A DNA stretch of 64,000 nt, from positions 62,001 through 126,000 of the forward strand of contig CABQKA010000002.1 of the NCBI GenBank assembly GCA_902464615.1, written 5' to 3'. A program made the position numbers and the translations under genes. Under the pieces are notes generated by a model. It was given only the letters and a program-made list of their open reading frames with translations, was not told the DNA's origin and searched no databases. Positions 18,601-26,096 of the stretch are shown one piece after another. Each line of letters starts with the position of its first letter. The stretch's first letter is position 1. Origin of the DNA: an uncultured Prevotella sp. (GTDB taxonomy: Bacteria > Bacteroidota > Bacteroidia > Bacteroidales > Bacteroidaceae).

Positions 18601-19656
18601 CGTGGTGCTGACCTCGCACTCGCCGCCTTTGTCCAGCTGTTCCAGCGTCGCGCTTATCGTGACGCCTTCCACAAGGCGGTTCTCGTCGCTGTAGAGCTGG
18701 TTTTCGTAGAGCGTGTACGTCAGGGTGCAGTCCTTCGCCTTTTTGCCGTAGTTCTGCACGTAGGTCTTGATGTGGAGCGATGCGTCCGTGTACGTGGCGT
18801 CATAGTCCGGTATGGCCACGACGTCGCGCACCTGCAGCTGGGGCTTCGAGGTGAGGTAGACGGAGCGTATGATACCCGGCAGGCGCATCATGTCCTGGCT
18901 CTCGAGGAAGGAGGCGTCCGAGTTGCGGTACACTTCCACGGCCACGACGTTCTCCTTGCCTGCCTCCACGTAGGGGGTGATGTTGAACTGTGCCAGGTTG
19001 CGCGAGTTTTTCGAGAAGCCTACGTAGCGGCCGTTCACGTAGAGATAGAAAAACGAATCCACACCGTCGAAGTTGAGATAAATCTCGCGGCCGTCCCAGT
19101 CTGCCGGGACCTCGAAGGTGCGGCGGTATGAGCCTACTTCGTTACGGTGTTTGTACGTGGGCCAGTCTTCGGGCGGCGTGCGCATGACGCCCCCGCGCCA
19201 GTCGTCCACTTTCACCGAGTGCTGGAAGATGACGCGCTGGTTCGAATAGATGGGCACGCCGTATTTCAGCGAGCCGTCTTTCTGGATGCCTACGACGTTC
19301 CAGCACATGGGTACCTGCACCTTGTCCCAGCTGCTGGCGTCGAAGTCCGTCCGGTAGAAGTCCTTCGGGCGGTGGTCAGGGTCGGGTGCCCAGTGGAAGT
19401 CCCACTGCCCGTCGAGCGAGCGCCAGTATGCGCTTGCCTCGGGGAGCACTTTGCGTGCGCTCTCCACATCGGCAAACGAAAAGAACCACGCGTGAGGCCG
19501 CTCTTTGTTGTAGGACAGGGAGTCGGGGCTTTGCCATTCCATGCCAGTGGGCGCGGCCATGTCTCCGTAGAGGAAACCGCCGGGGGCAGGCACTACGTCG
19601 GCCCACAGCGGCACGGTCATACACCCCAAAAGCACTGTCAATGTTTTCTTGTACAT
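15613..19656 (-). CDS. Secreted beta-galactosidase (GH2) with C-terminal F5/8-type (discoidin) domain
   Basis: A 1347-aa glycoside hydrolase with a signal peptide (MYKKTLTVLLGCMTVPLWA). It has the LacZ-like domain order: N-terminal jelly roll, two Ig-like domains, TIM barrel and the late beta-sandwich domain near 830-1110. The catalytic acid/base is Glu535 in SLGNEAGPG and the nucleophile Glu598 in ISEYGHSMGN. GVNRHETNP is the GH2 signature region. The last 140 residues form a discoidin-like module (NFVDGNPSTMWHT...YIQVSDDGKNW-type pattern), probably for glycan or surface binding. The start at ATG 19656 precedes the signal peptide directly and follows the promoter box. With the two sialidases it could strip sialyl-galactose caps of mucin glycans. 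Confidence 0.93.
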   Translation of the reverse strand: MYKKTLTVLLGCMTVPLWADVVPAPGGFLYGDMAAPTGMEWQSPDSLSYNKERPHAWFFSFADVESARKVLPEASAYWRSLDGQWDFHWAPDPDHRPKDFYRTDFDASSWDKVQVPMCWNVVGIQKDGSLKYGVPIYSNQRVIFQHSVKVDDWRGGVMRTPPEDWPTYKHRNEVGSYRRTFEVPADWDGREIYLNFDGVDSFFYLYVNGRYVGFSKNSRNLAQFNITPYVEAGKENVVAVEVYRNSDASFLESQDMMRLPGIIRSVYLTSKPQLQVRDVVAIPDYDATYTDASLHIKTYVQNYGKKAKDCTLTYTLYENQLYSDENRLVEGVTISATLEQLDKGGECEVSTTLHAGTAVKPWNAERPYRYTLVGELKDKKGRTVETFSTIVGFRKIEIKDTPASADEFGLAGRYYYLNGQPIKMKGVNRHETNPERGHAITREQMEKEVMLMKRANINHVRNSHYPDNPYWYYLCDKYGIYLEDEANIESHEYYYGDASLSHPAEWKNAHVARNLEMVHAHVNHPSVCLWSLGNEAGPGKNFVAAYDAIKAFDTSRPVQYERNNDIVDIGSNQYPSIPWVREAVKGKYDMKYPYHISEYGHSMGNATGNLQDYWDAIESTNFFIGGAIWEWIDHGIYSYDKESGTRYFAYGGDFGDRPCDGTFCMDGIMLPDLTPKGQYYEVKRVYQNVGVKAVDMKQGQIEIFNKNYFTPLTDYVIEWSLWKDGVEVQKSTAMKGPRTAIGPRQKQIYSLPYDYTQLDPQGEYFVKVQFLLAQDMPWAKKGYVQMEAQLPVKAATGVKSIAEAANGNGTASLEETTQGNLVSVKGDGFEAKFDTKTGSLYALTYGGKTIIADGKGPKLDAFRAPTDNDNWAWGEWGQNGLHNLQHKVTGWSKAKGKDGSVTLSFTVESQAPHPARIYQKFNYPSSGIYAVDEDTTRPCDFKFTTNQNWTVYADGSIELQSAISSNKPSLALPRVGYAMELPDDFSQYTYYGRGPVNNYNDRKEGQNIEIHQSPVAQQGILLGKPQAMGNREDVRWCALTDASGNGVAFVADSAMSASALPWSQMQLMMAPHPYQLPKSQSVFLHLDAKVTGLGGNSCGQGGPLTEDRAYATGYNFGFIIRPVKGNNAAAQSHVAAAGVKPILISRSRTGELTLESPEQGRTILYSLNGKKAQTYTAPVKFREGGTVAAWYKDAPELKMHNAFEKIESIPLEVVYASSEEPGSGRAANFVDGNPSTMWHTMYSVTLAKYPHWVDFDAGESKLMKGFTYTPRTDGSNGNVKEYSIQVSDDGKNWSEPVAKGAFEKGSKTSRVMFSKPVKARYVRFTALSEQNGNEFASGAEFTIIADE

Positions 19657-19698
19657 ACGTTTCTGGGTATTAAATTTATATTCAAGGATATTTCTGCA

Positions 19699-19706
19699 CA
19701 AATGTA
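19699..19706 (-). promoter_or_regulatory. Bacteroides-type -7 promoter box of the beta-galactosidase gene
   Basis: On the minus strand this reads TACATTTG (TAnnTTTG), 42 bp before the start at 19656. Confidence 0.7.
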
Positions 19707-19876
19707 CGAAGTTTATTTGGTTGCGTGCCCCGTCTGGCCATATTTTTTGCACGCGTTAGGAATTTGCGCGCCGGCGCGTGCGGCGTGGCCATTCCCTGTC
19801 TCCACCTTTCCGCCGGGACGGGGCCGGGCTTTCCGCTCCGCATCCCGGTTGTGTGTCCGCGTTGCGGAGTTTCCAC

Positions 19877-19929
19877 GGGGCTTATTCCCGTCTTTACGGG
19901 CCTTAGCCCCGTGCCGGCGGGGATAGGCC
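19877..19929. repeat. Phased 21-bp core array, copy 3
   Basis: Cores CTTAT, CTTAG and ATAGG start at 19881, 19902 and 19923, exactly 21 bp apart. They sit in the gap between the compact sialidase stop and the beta-galactosidase promoter. Confidence 0.8.
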
Positions 19930-21132
19930 TCATTCGGCGCGGAAGCGTCCGCCGGTGACGTCGGCCAGGTCGAGCGCACGGTAGACCATCTGGTATCCTC
20001 CCGGTTCCTCTTCGTAGAAGAATCCGATACGGCCGTCGGCCTGGAGCGTCATGGTGGAGTAGGCCGACCCTTTTGCGGACACTTCGTAGCTGCCTTCCCA
20101 GTGGGAGGCGAAGCGCAGCGGCGTGTTGTAGTCCGAGGGTTCGTCGAGCGTCTTCCAGTAGAGGGTCACGTGGCTGCGGCCCGGTCCGGCGGGCACGCTT
20201 TGCAGGGCCAGCGGGGTGCGGCGGCCGGCGGCGTCGCGTGCGGTGACGATGAGCACTTCGCCGTTGCAGGCGCCCCCTTCGTTGCTGATGCCGCCCGGCG
20301 CCGTTTTCGAGTCGACGGGTGCGCCCCAGACGCCGCGGGCGGCGTCCACGTCGGTGTAGCGGAACACGTTGAAGTAGCGGCCGCCCTGTTTGCGCGAGCT
20401 GAGCAGCACGCTGCCGTCGGGCAGTTCCTCGCACTTCGGCTCGTCGCCTTTCGGTGCGCAGGAGGTTTCGGCGCCGCCCAGGACGCCCCACGAGCGGCCG
20501 AAGTCGTCGGAGTAGAGGACGAAGTTGCCGCGGTGCGTGCAAAGCGCGGCGTAGAGGCGGTAGTAGCGTCCGGTCTTGACCTGGCGGCTCTGGCAGATGC
20601 GTCCCGAACCCATGAACAGGCCGTTCACGCGGCCGCCGAAGAGGTCTTGGTAGACTGTTTCGGTCAGGTCCGTCGGGCGCTCCCACACCCAGCGGCCCGC
20701 CTTGCGGTCCCATTTGGCGTGCGTACTGACGATGCGCAGGGGATGGTCCGGGGTGGACTTCCAGTAGGGGACATCGCCCGAGGCACAGACGAGAAGCAGT
20801 TCGCGCCGGTCGCGGTCGGCCACGAGGCAGGCGTCGCCGTAGCCCGTCTCGGGCCCGCTGCCCGTCCCGGCAAGCACCGTGAAGGGCGGGCTCCACGTGG
20901 CGCCGTTGTCGTCGCTCGTGCGGCCCAGGATGTCTACGCGGCCGTAGCCTATGTCGCCGCCGCAGGGACGGTGGTCCGTGAGTGCGACGAGCTGCCCGCC
21001 GCGGGCGGTGGTCAGGGCTGGGATGCGGTAAGGGAAACCGGTCGAGTCGCCGGTGTGGAACAGGACAGTCTGCGCCTTTGCGGCGGGCACGGCTGCGAGG
21101 CAGACAACAAGCGAGAGGAGGAGTTTGCGCAT
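19930..21132 (-). CDS. Secreted exo-alpha-sialidase (GH33), compact form
   Basis: A 400-aa sialidase with signal peptide (cut near AKA/QTV, residue 20). The catalytic propeller starts almost at once: FPYRIPAL (residues 33-40) carries the first triad arginine. Two Asp-boxes (SDDNGATW, SDDFGRSW), EPKCEELPDGS, SSRKQGGRYFN and a GSAYSTM segment follow. It is collinear with the catalytic domain of the large sialidase at 9685 but lacks the flanking domains, so the two are paralogs. It lies 36 bp downstream of the YifB gene and may be read from that transcript. Confidence 0.93.
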   Translation of the reverse strand: MRKLLLSLVVCLAAVPAAKAQTVLFHTGDSTGFPYRIPALTTARGGQLVALTDHRPCGGDIGYGRVDILGRTSDDNGATWSPPFTVLAGTGSGPETGYGDACLVADRDRRELLLVCASGDVPYWKSTPDHPLRIVSTHAKWDRKAGRWVWERPTDLTETVYQDLFGGRVNGLFMGSGRICQSRQVKTGRYYRLYAALCTHRGNFVLYSDDFGRSWGVLGGAETSCAPKGDEPKCEELPDGSVLLSSRKQGGRYFNVFRYTDVDAARGVWGAPVDSKTAPGGISNEGGACNGEVLIVTARDAAGRRTPLALQSVPAGPGRSHVTLYWKTLDEPSDYNTPLRFASHWEGSYEVSAKGSAYSTMTLQADGRIGFFYEEEPGGYQMVYRALDLADVTGGRFRAE

Positions 21133-21168
21133 GGCGGTGTGAATTTTGGAAATGGTACAATGAAATGG

Positions 21169-22713
21169 TCATTCGCCCCAGGTGGAGCGGTCTAAGTTGC
21201 GGTAGCCCACGGCTTCGGCCACGTGGCGTGCGCCGACTTGCGGCGCTCCGTCGAGGTCGGCGATGGTGCGGGCCACCTTGAGGATGCGTTCATAGGCGCG
21301 GGCCGAGAGGCCGAGGGCTTTCATGGCCCGGCTCAGGCGGTCGGCGCCTTGGGCGTCGGGTAGCGCGTAGCGTTGCAGCTGGCGCGCCGTCATTTGTGCG
21401 TTGCAGTGCGTGCCGTTCTCTCCCCGGAAGCGCTCCGTCTGCACTTCGCGGGCCCGTACCACGCGCTCCCGGATGGCCGCGCTCGGTTCGCCGGCCGGCG
21501 CGTGGGCCAGTTCTTCCACAGATACGGGGGCCACTTCGACCTGTATGTCGATGCGGTCGAGCAGCGGGCCGGAGATGCGGTTCATGTAGCGGTGTATCTG
21601 CCCCGGCGTGCAGGCGCAGGGCCGCGTCGGGTGGTTGTAGTAGCCGCAGGGGCAGGGGTTCATCGAGGCAACGAGCATGAAGGAGCAGGGCAGGGTGGCC
21701 GTGTATTTGGCCCGCGAGATGGTGATGACGCGGTCTTCGAGCGGCTGGCGGAGCGTTTCGAGGGCCGAGCGGCTGAACTCGGGGAGCTCGTCGAGAAAGA
21801 GGACGCCGTTGTGGGCCAGGCTGATTTCGCCGGGCTGGAAAGTGCTTCCGCCCCCGATAAGGGCCACGTCGGAGATGGTGTGGTGCGGGCTGCGGAAGGG
21901 GCGGCGCGTGATGAGCGCCGTTTCCCCGTCCAGCTTTCCCGCTACGGAGTGAATCTGCGTCGTCTCCAGGCTTTCGGCCAGCGTGAGGCGGGGCAGGATG
22001 GAGGGCAGGCGTTTGGCCATCATGCTCTTGCCGCAGCCCGGGCTGCCTACGAGCAGCAGGTTGTGGCCGCCGGCGGCTGCGATTTCGAAGGCGCGCTTCA
22101 CCTGTTCCTGCCCTTTTACGTCGGCGAAGTCGAGCGGGTCGTTCCCTTGGGCGGCAAGAAGGCTGTCCTGCGTGGCGGCGGCCTTCACGGGCGACAGGGC
22201 GGAACGCCCGTCGAGCAGTGCGGTGACTTCGGCCAGCGTGGCGACGCCGTAAACGCGCAGTCCTTCGACGACGGCGGCTTCGAGGGCATTGCGGCGGGGG
22301 ACGATGAGGGACGCATAGCCCAGTTGCCGTGCCTTGATGGCTATGGGGAGTGCGCCTTTCACGCCGTGAACCGTACCGTCCAAGCCTAATTCGCCGACGA
22401 TGAGGCAGCCTTCCAGCGCGTCCGTCTTTACCAGTTTGGCGGCGGCCAGCAGACCGATGGCCAGCGGCAGGTCGTAGCCCGAGCCTTCCTTGCGGACGTC
22501 GGCCGGGGCAAAGTTGACGGTCGTGTTCATCTGGGGAAGACGGTAGCCGGTGTTCTTCAGTGCGCTCTCCACGCGCATCCGGCTTTCACGCACGGCACTG
22601 TCGGGGAGACCGACCATAAAGAAGCTGTCGTTTCCCTTCCAGGTGTTGATTTCGAGGAATACGGGAAGTACGTTCAGGCCGCATAGCGCGGCGGTGTTGA
22701 CTTTGACTAACAT
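21169..22713 (-). CDS. YifB family Mg-chelatase-like AAA+ ATPase (ComM-related)
   Basis: A 514-aa protein with an N-terminal ChlI-type ATP-binding region (MLVKVNTAALCGL, VGLPDSAVRESRMRV). The AAA+ core has Walker A GSPGCGKSMMAKR (about residues 222-234), Walker B LFLDELPEF and sensor regions. The C-terminal Mg_chelatase_C domain carries QMTARQLQRY and the RAYERILKVARTIADLDG motif. In Proteobacteria the homolog ComM is a branch-migration helicase used in natural transformation. This window also carries dprA, but transformation ability here is only an inference. Confidence 0.93.
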   Translation of the reverse strand: MLVKVNTAALCGLNVLPVFLEINTWKGNDSFFMVGLPDSAVRESRMRVESALKNTGYRLPQMNTTVNFAPADVRKEGSGYDLPLAIGLLAAAKLVKTDALEGCLIVGELGLDGTVHGVKGALPIAIKARQLGYASLIVPRRNALEAAVVEGLRVYGVATLAEVTALLDGRSALSPVKAAATQDSLLAAQGNDPLDFADVKGQEQVKRAFEIAAAGGHNLLLVGSPGCGKSMMAKRLPSILPRLTLAESLETTQIHSVAGKLDGETALITRRPFRSPHHTISDVALIGGGSTFQPGEISLAHNGVLFLDELPEFSRSALETLRQPLEDRVITISRAKYTATLPCSFMLVASMNPCPCGYYNHPTRPCACTPGQIHRYMNRISGPLLDRIDIQVEVAPVSVEELAHAPAGEPSAAIRERVVRAREVQTERFRGENGTHCNAQMTARQLQRYALPDAQGADRLSRAMKALGLSARAYERILKVARTIADLDGAPQVGARHVAEAVGYRNLDRSTWGE

Positions 22714-22863
22714 GGGCGAGGATAGGGTGGGGAGGTTGGCGCGGACTTCCCGTGCCGGGAGATGCTATTGCCGCGGCGTCGGGGAGCGTCGGCCGGGCTG
22801 CGGCGCTTTGCGGCGCAGCATTCCGCCAGGGGATGCCGGTTCGGCCGTGAGGGCTTGCTCCGG

Positions 22864-23895
22864 CTACCGGGCGGGAAGGGCGTCGCTGACGCGGCGTTCG
22901 AGGTCGTCGGCCGGGATGTCGCGGGCCACGATGTTGCCTTTTTCGTCGACCAGTATGGTTCCGGGGACGTAGCGCATGCCCAGGCGGCGGACCAGCTGTC
23001 CGTCGAAAGTGCGGCCGTCGCAGACGACGGGCCCGTCGAGGGAGTCGCGCTTGGCCCTGCTGCGGGCCCGCGACGGAAGCGCGTCGAGCGCGACGGAGAG
23101 TACGCCCAGCTGTTTGCCGTAGGCGCGCTGCAGGCGGCGCAATTTTCGGATGAGCGTCGTGCTCTCGCTGCTCCACGAGGCCCAGAAGGCGACGAGCAAC
23201 GGGCGGCCGGCGAAGTCGGCCTTTGTCACGGTGCGGCCGTCGATGTCCTTGGCACTGAAGTCCGGAAGCGGCTGCCCCGGGCTGGTGGAGAGCAGCGGGG
23301 CGAGCCGGTGGCTTTGCGCGGTGATTAAGGCATTGTCCGGCTGCGCCTTCCGCAAGTCTGCGAGGAGCGACCGCGTGGTCTCCGGGTCTGGGGCCTCGGC
23401 TGTGGCGAAATAGCGCTTGAACACGGCGTAGGCGGCCAGTGTGGACGCGTGGCTGCGGATAAACTCTCCGGCGGCCAGGCGGGCGTCGTTTTCGCGTTTT
23501 CCTGCATTCTCGCGGCGGAAGGTACTGAGCAGCTCGTTCTCCTCCGTTCCTGAAATCTCGGCTTCGGCCAGCCGTGACGCGTTGCCTTCGATGCGGAGTT
23601 TCTTGCCCGGTTCGGCTACGATGTAGGTCTGCGAGAAATTAGGGTAGAGCAGGGTGAGGACTGTCGGGGCCGCAAGCTGGCGTTCGTAGCTGAACGCGCC
23701 GTCGCGGATGGTGATGGTGTCGAAAAACGGGGCGTTGCCTTCGTCGCAGTAGATGAAGAACTCGGCTTGGTTCACGCCGCTCAGGCGCCCTTCGAGCACG
23801 AAGCGGTCCTTCGGGCTTGAACAGGCGGCGGCAACGAGTACAAGGACAACGCAGAGCGCCGCCGCGCAGCGGGTGGGGGACAGGCGGATTTTCAT
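22864..23895 (-). CDS. TlpA/ResA-like lipoprotein lacking the CXXC motif
   Basis: A 343-aa predicted lipoprotein (lipobox VAAAC, Cys25). An N-terminal DUF4369-like beta domain (about 30-110) and a helical middle are followed by a thioredoxin-fold domain (about 203-340) of the TlpA/AhpC type. Where active members read W-C-x-x-C, this protein reads FWASWSSES, with Ser242 and Ser245 in place of both cysteines. The cis-proline region VPGTILVDEKGNIVARD is kept. It may therefore be a redox-inactive, binding-type relative acting at the outer membrane or periplasm. The start codon lies 9 bp past the T-run of the terminator of the preceding gene. YifB follows about 150 bp downstream. Confidence 0.82.
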   Translation of the reverse strand: MKIRLSPTRCAAALCVVLVLVAAACSSPKDRFVLEGRLSGVNQAEFFIYCDEGNAPFFDTITIRDGAFSYERQLAAPTVLTLLYPNFSQTYIVAEPGKKLRIEGNASRLAEAEISGTEENELLSTFRRENAGKRENDARLAAGEFIRSHASTLAAYAVFKRYFATAEAPDPETTRSLLADLRKAQPDNALITAQSHRLAPLLSTSPGQPLPDFSAKDIDGRTVTKADFAGRPLLVAFWASWSSESTTLIRKLRRLQRAYGKQLGVLSVALDALPSRARSRAKRDSLDGPVVCDGRTFDGQLVRRLGMRYVPGTILVDEKGNIVARDIPADDLERRVSDALPAR

Positions 23896-23904
23896 GCGGG
23901 AATG

Positions 23905-23940
23905 AAAAAGAGGAGCCGGAGCTATGGTCTCCGACTCCTC
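23905..23940 (-). terminator. Terminator of the TPR lipoprotein gene, abutting the TlpA-like start codon
   Basis: A 12-bp stem with one mismatch (23910-23921 with 23929-23940) is followed on the minus strand by five T (23905-23909). The next start codon (23893-23895) is only 9 bp beyond. Confidence 0.82.
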
Positions 23941-23970
23941 GGGTATTCAGGATAAAACGATTCAGTTGTT

Positions 23971-25671
23971 TTATTTCACGAGGCTCTGGAAAGAAGCGTC
24001 GTTGAAGAGAGCTGCGAACTCGAGGTCCTTGGCGGCGTAAGCCTTGAGCGAGGAATCCTTCTGGATGGCGTCGCGCAGGTTAGAGAGAGCCGTGGAGGAC
24101 TGGTTCGTGCGGGCGCTGACGATGGCCTTCAGGTAGCTCGTCATGGCGTCGGGGTTAGCCACGTTGGTCAGGGTCGTGGTAGCTGCCGTGTAGTCCTTGT
24201 TGAGGATCTGTGCCAGGGCAGCGCTGTTCGTGTTGGCGCCGCTCAGGTCGTTGGCGGCCTGTCCGTAGTTACCTTTGGCAATGTTGATGTTGCCGGCTAC
24301 TTCCTTGTAGTTCTTCGCCGTCGTGGCGCGGCCTGCATAGTTCTCGGCTTCCGTCAGGTTGCCCTGTGCCAGAGCGAGGAGGGCGCGGTTGGCGTTGACT
24401 TCGGCGGCGTCGCCTTTCTTGCTGGCAGCCTGGTCGAGGTAGTTCTTGGCAGCGTTGAGGTCGCCTTTCTGGAGGGCGAGCAAGCCCAAGTTGTTGTAAG
24501 CGCGGTAGTCGCTCGGATACTGCTGCGTTGTCTTGGTGTAGATGTCAGTCTTCTCGGCCGGGTCGGTCGTCAGCGTAGCGGCGTAGAGCATTTCCTCTAC
24601 GGAGAGCTTCGACGGGTCAGCCTTGTACTGCTGCTGGATTTCGTCGTCGGTGCGGCCGATAATGTTGTAGTTCAGCGTCAGGCGGGCACGGCGCAGTTCG
24701 GGAAGAATTTCGTCGGCCAGCTCTTTGTAGGCGGCAGAGATGTTGCGGATCTGCGTTTCGCGCTCTTCGGGATCCTGGTACATGGAGAGGACGCGCAGGA
24801 TGACGTCCTTATCCTGCAGGTTGGACTGCTCTACGAGTTCCTTGAAGCCGTCCCAGTCTTCAGCCGTGTATTTGCCGTCGATGTCGGCGTCGAGCTCGAT
24901 TTTCTTCAACTGGCCTTTGAGGTAGTCGGTCGAAGTGCCTTCACGCTTCTCGGCAAGTTCCTTGTTGAAGTCGAAGGCACCATCGGGCGAAGCGTAGGCG
25001 GAAACTTCGATGCCGTCGAGTTGGAGGCCCTTCTGGTCAGCCTTGATGTCGCGCAGCATCTGTACGAATTCCTGTACGGATACGGATTCCAGCTCGCTGC
25101 TGCGTACTTTGGCCTGGTTGATGAGGTATTTGATCTGTGCCTTCTTGGTCTGGGCGATGGAGTACTGGTATGCGTCCTCGCCGAGCGCGCCGGTGGCGTT
25201 GGCAGCCGTGCGGGCCAGAAGGGCAGAGGTAGCGATAACACCGTCGGCTACCTTGACTTCAGGCACCTCTACGCTCTTCTTGCCCACGCGGGCTTCGAAG
25301 GTCAGGTAGAGTTCGCTCTTCTGCATGGCGGGCAAGTACTCGAAAGAGTTCTTCATCGTATAGTTGCCGCCCATCTTGTAGGAAATCTCCTGGTCGTTGC
25401 CTTTTACCTTTTCGCCCTGGAACGTTGCGGACTGGCCTTTGGCTTCGCCGCCTTCGTAGCGCAGCACGGGAATTACCGTAACGACGGCTTTCTTCTTCAT
25501 GTATTTTTCGGGGAAACGGCCGTCGATGGTGACGGGTACCTGACCGGCTACGGCCTCCATCGGGGAGGGCGTGACGGTGAAGTTGTCAGCAGAAAGCTCG
25601 CCGAGCTTTTTGCAAGACGTCAGCGCCAGCGTGGAAGCCAGCGCCAAAGACAAGTAAAGTTTACTTTTCAT
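23971..25671 (-). CDS. TPR lipoprotein with an OmpA-like segment
   Basis: A 566-aa lipoprotein (lipobox ALTSC, Cys20). The N-terminal part (30-150) looks beta-rich and contains GQVPVTIDGRFPEKYMKKKAV, a pattern I associate with Bacteroidales outer-membrane OmpA/TPR lipoproteins. Residues about 218-250 (GIEVSAYASPDGAFDFNKEL, then AEKREG) resemble the peptidoglycan-binding OmpA C-domain core. From about 370 on there are TPR-like helical repeats (YRAYNNLGLLALQKGDLNAA). A cell-envelope scaffolding role is inferred. The start is ATG 25671, directly before a clear lipoprotein signal. An upstream in-frame start at 25707 lies over the promoter box. Confidence 0.8.
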   Translation of the reverse strand: MKSKLYLSLALASTLALTSCKKLGELSADNFTVTPSPMEAVAGQVPVTIDGRFPEKYMKKKAVVTVIPVLRYEGGEAKGQSATFQGEKVKGNDQEISYKMGGNYTMKNSFEYLPAMQKSELYLTFEARVGKKSVEVPEVKVADGVIATSALLARTAANATGALGEDAYQYSIAQTKKAQIKYLINQAKVRSSELESVSVQEFVQMLRDIKADQKGLQLDGIEVSAYASPDGAFDFNKELAEKREGTSTDYLKGQLKKIELDADIDGKYTAEDWDGFKELVEQSNLQDKDVILRVLSMYQDPEERETQIRNISAAYKELADEILPELRRARLTLNYNIIGRTDDEIQQQYKADPSKLSVEEMLYAATLTTDPAEKTDIYTKTTQQYPSDYRAYNNLGLLALQKGDLNAAKNYLDQAASKKGDAAEVNANRALLALAQGNLTEAENYAGRATTAKNYKEVAGNINIAKGNYGQAANDLSGANTNSAALAQILNKDYTAATTTLTNVANPDAMTSYLKAIVSARTNQSSTALSNLRDAIQKDSSLKAYAAKDLEFAALFNDASFQSLVK

Positions 25672-25704
25672 AAAGGTATGGTTTTGTTGAGGTATTTTCT
25701 GGGG

Positions 25705-25712
25705 CAAAGATA
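25705..25712 (-). promoter_or_regulatory. Bacteroides-type -7 promoter box of the TPR lipoprotein gene
   Basis: On the minus strand this reads TATCTTTG (TAnnTTTG), 33 bp before the start at 25671. Confidence 0.72.
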
Positions 25713-25918
25713 AGCAATATTCCGCATGGAGCGGGGTGGCCTTCTTTTTTTTTTCTTATCAATCATTAAAAAGGACTTCGTTTTGTCGGCAATACTGTAC
25801 TGTCTGACGGGTAAATTGCGCACTTCAACCCGTTGTTGTGCCATTTGGTGCCGCCAGGTTCAGGGGAGGTGTCCCCGCGCCGTCGCCGCAGAGGCGGCGC
25901 TTCCTGCCTGCTGCCCAG

Positions 25919-25975
25919 CGGCCTTAGCCCCGTGGCCACGGGCCCTATCCCCGTCGCTGCGGGGCTAAGGCCCGT
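25919..25975. repeat. Phased 21-bp core array, copy 4
   Basis: Cores CTTAG, CCTAT and CTAAG start at 25923, 25944 and 25965. The outer two units are inverted and can pair. The array lies in the 425-bp divergent gap 25672-26096, which otherwise shows only the two promoter boxes and no convincing gene. Confidence 0.85.
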
Positions 25976-26035
25976 TCCTCCCGCCTCCAGCTGTGCCCTT
26001 TCGGGCAGAGGGCGTGCCGCCACGGCTTTTTTTCG

Positions 26036-26043
26036 TATATTTG
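26036..26043 (+). promoter_or_regulatory. Bacteroides-type -7 promoter box of the flavoprotein gene
   Basis: TATATTTG matches TAnnTTTG, 53 bp before the ATG at 26097. Confidence 0.7.
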
Positions 26044-26096
26044 CGGGGAAAATCGGGCTTCGTGCCCGAAGTGTATCTTTATAAAGACGACTGGAT

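Noticed and set aside
15802..19131. 1109-codon plus-strand frame opposite the beta-galactosidase
   Set aside because: Antisense shadow of a clearly recognisable GH2 enzyme with both catalytic glutamates.
19682..21172. 496-codon minus-strand frame overlapping the compact sialidase
   Set aside because: Same strand, other frame. It is an Arg/Pro-rich shadow, while the 400-codon frame shows a signal peptide and sialidase motifs.
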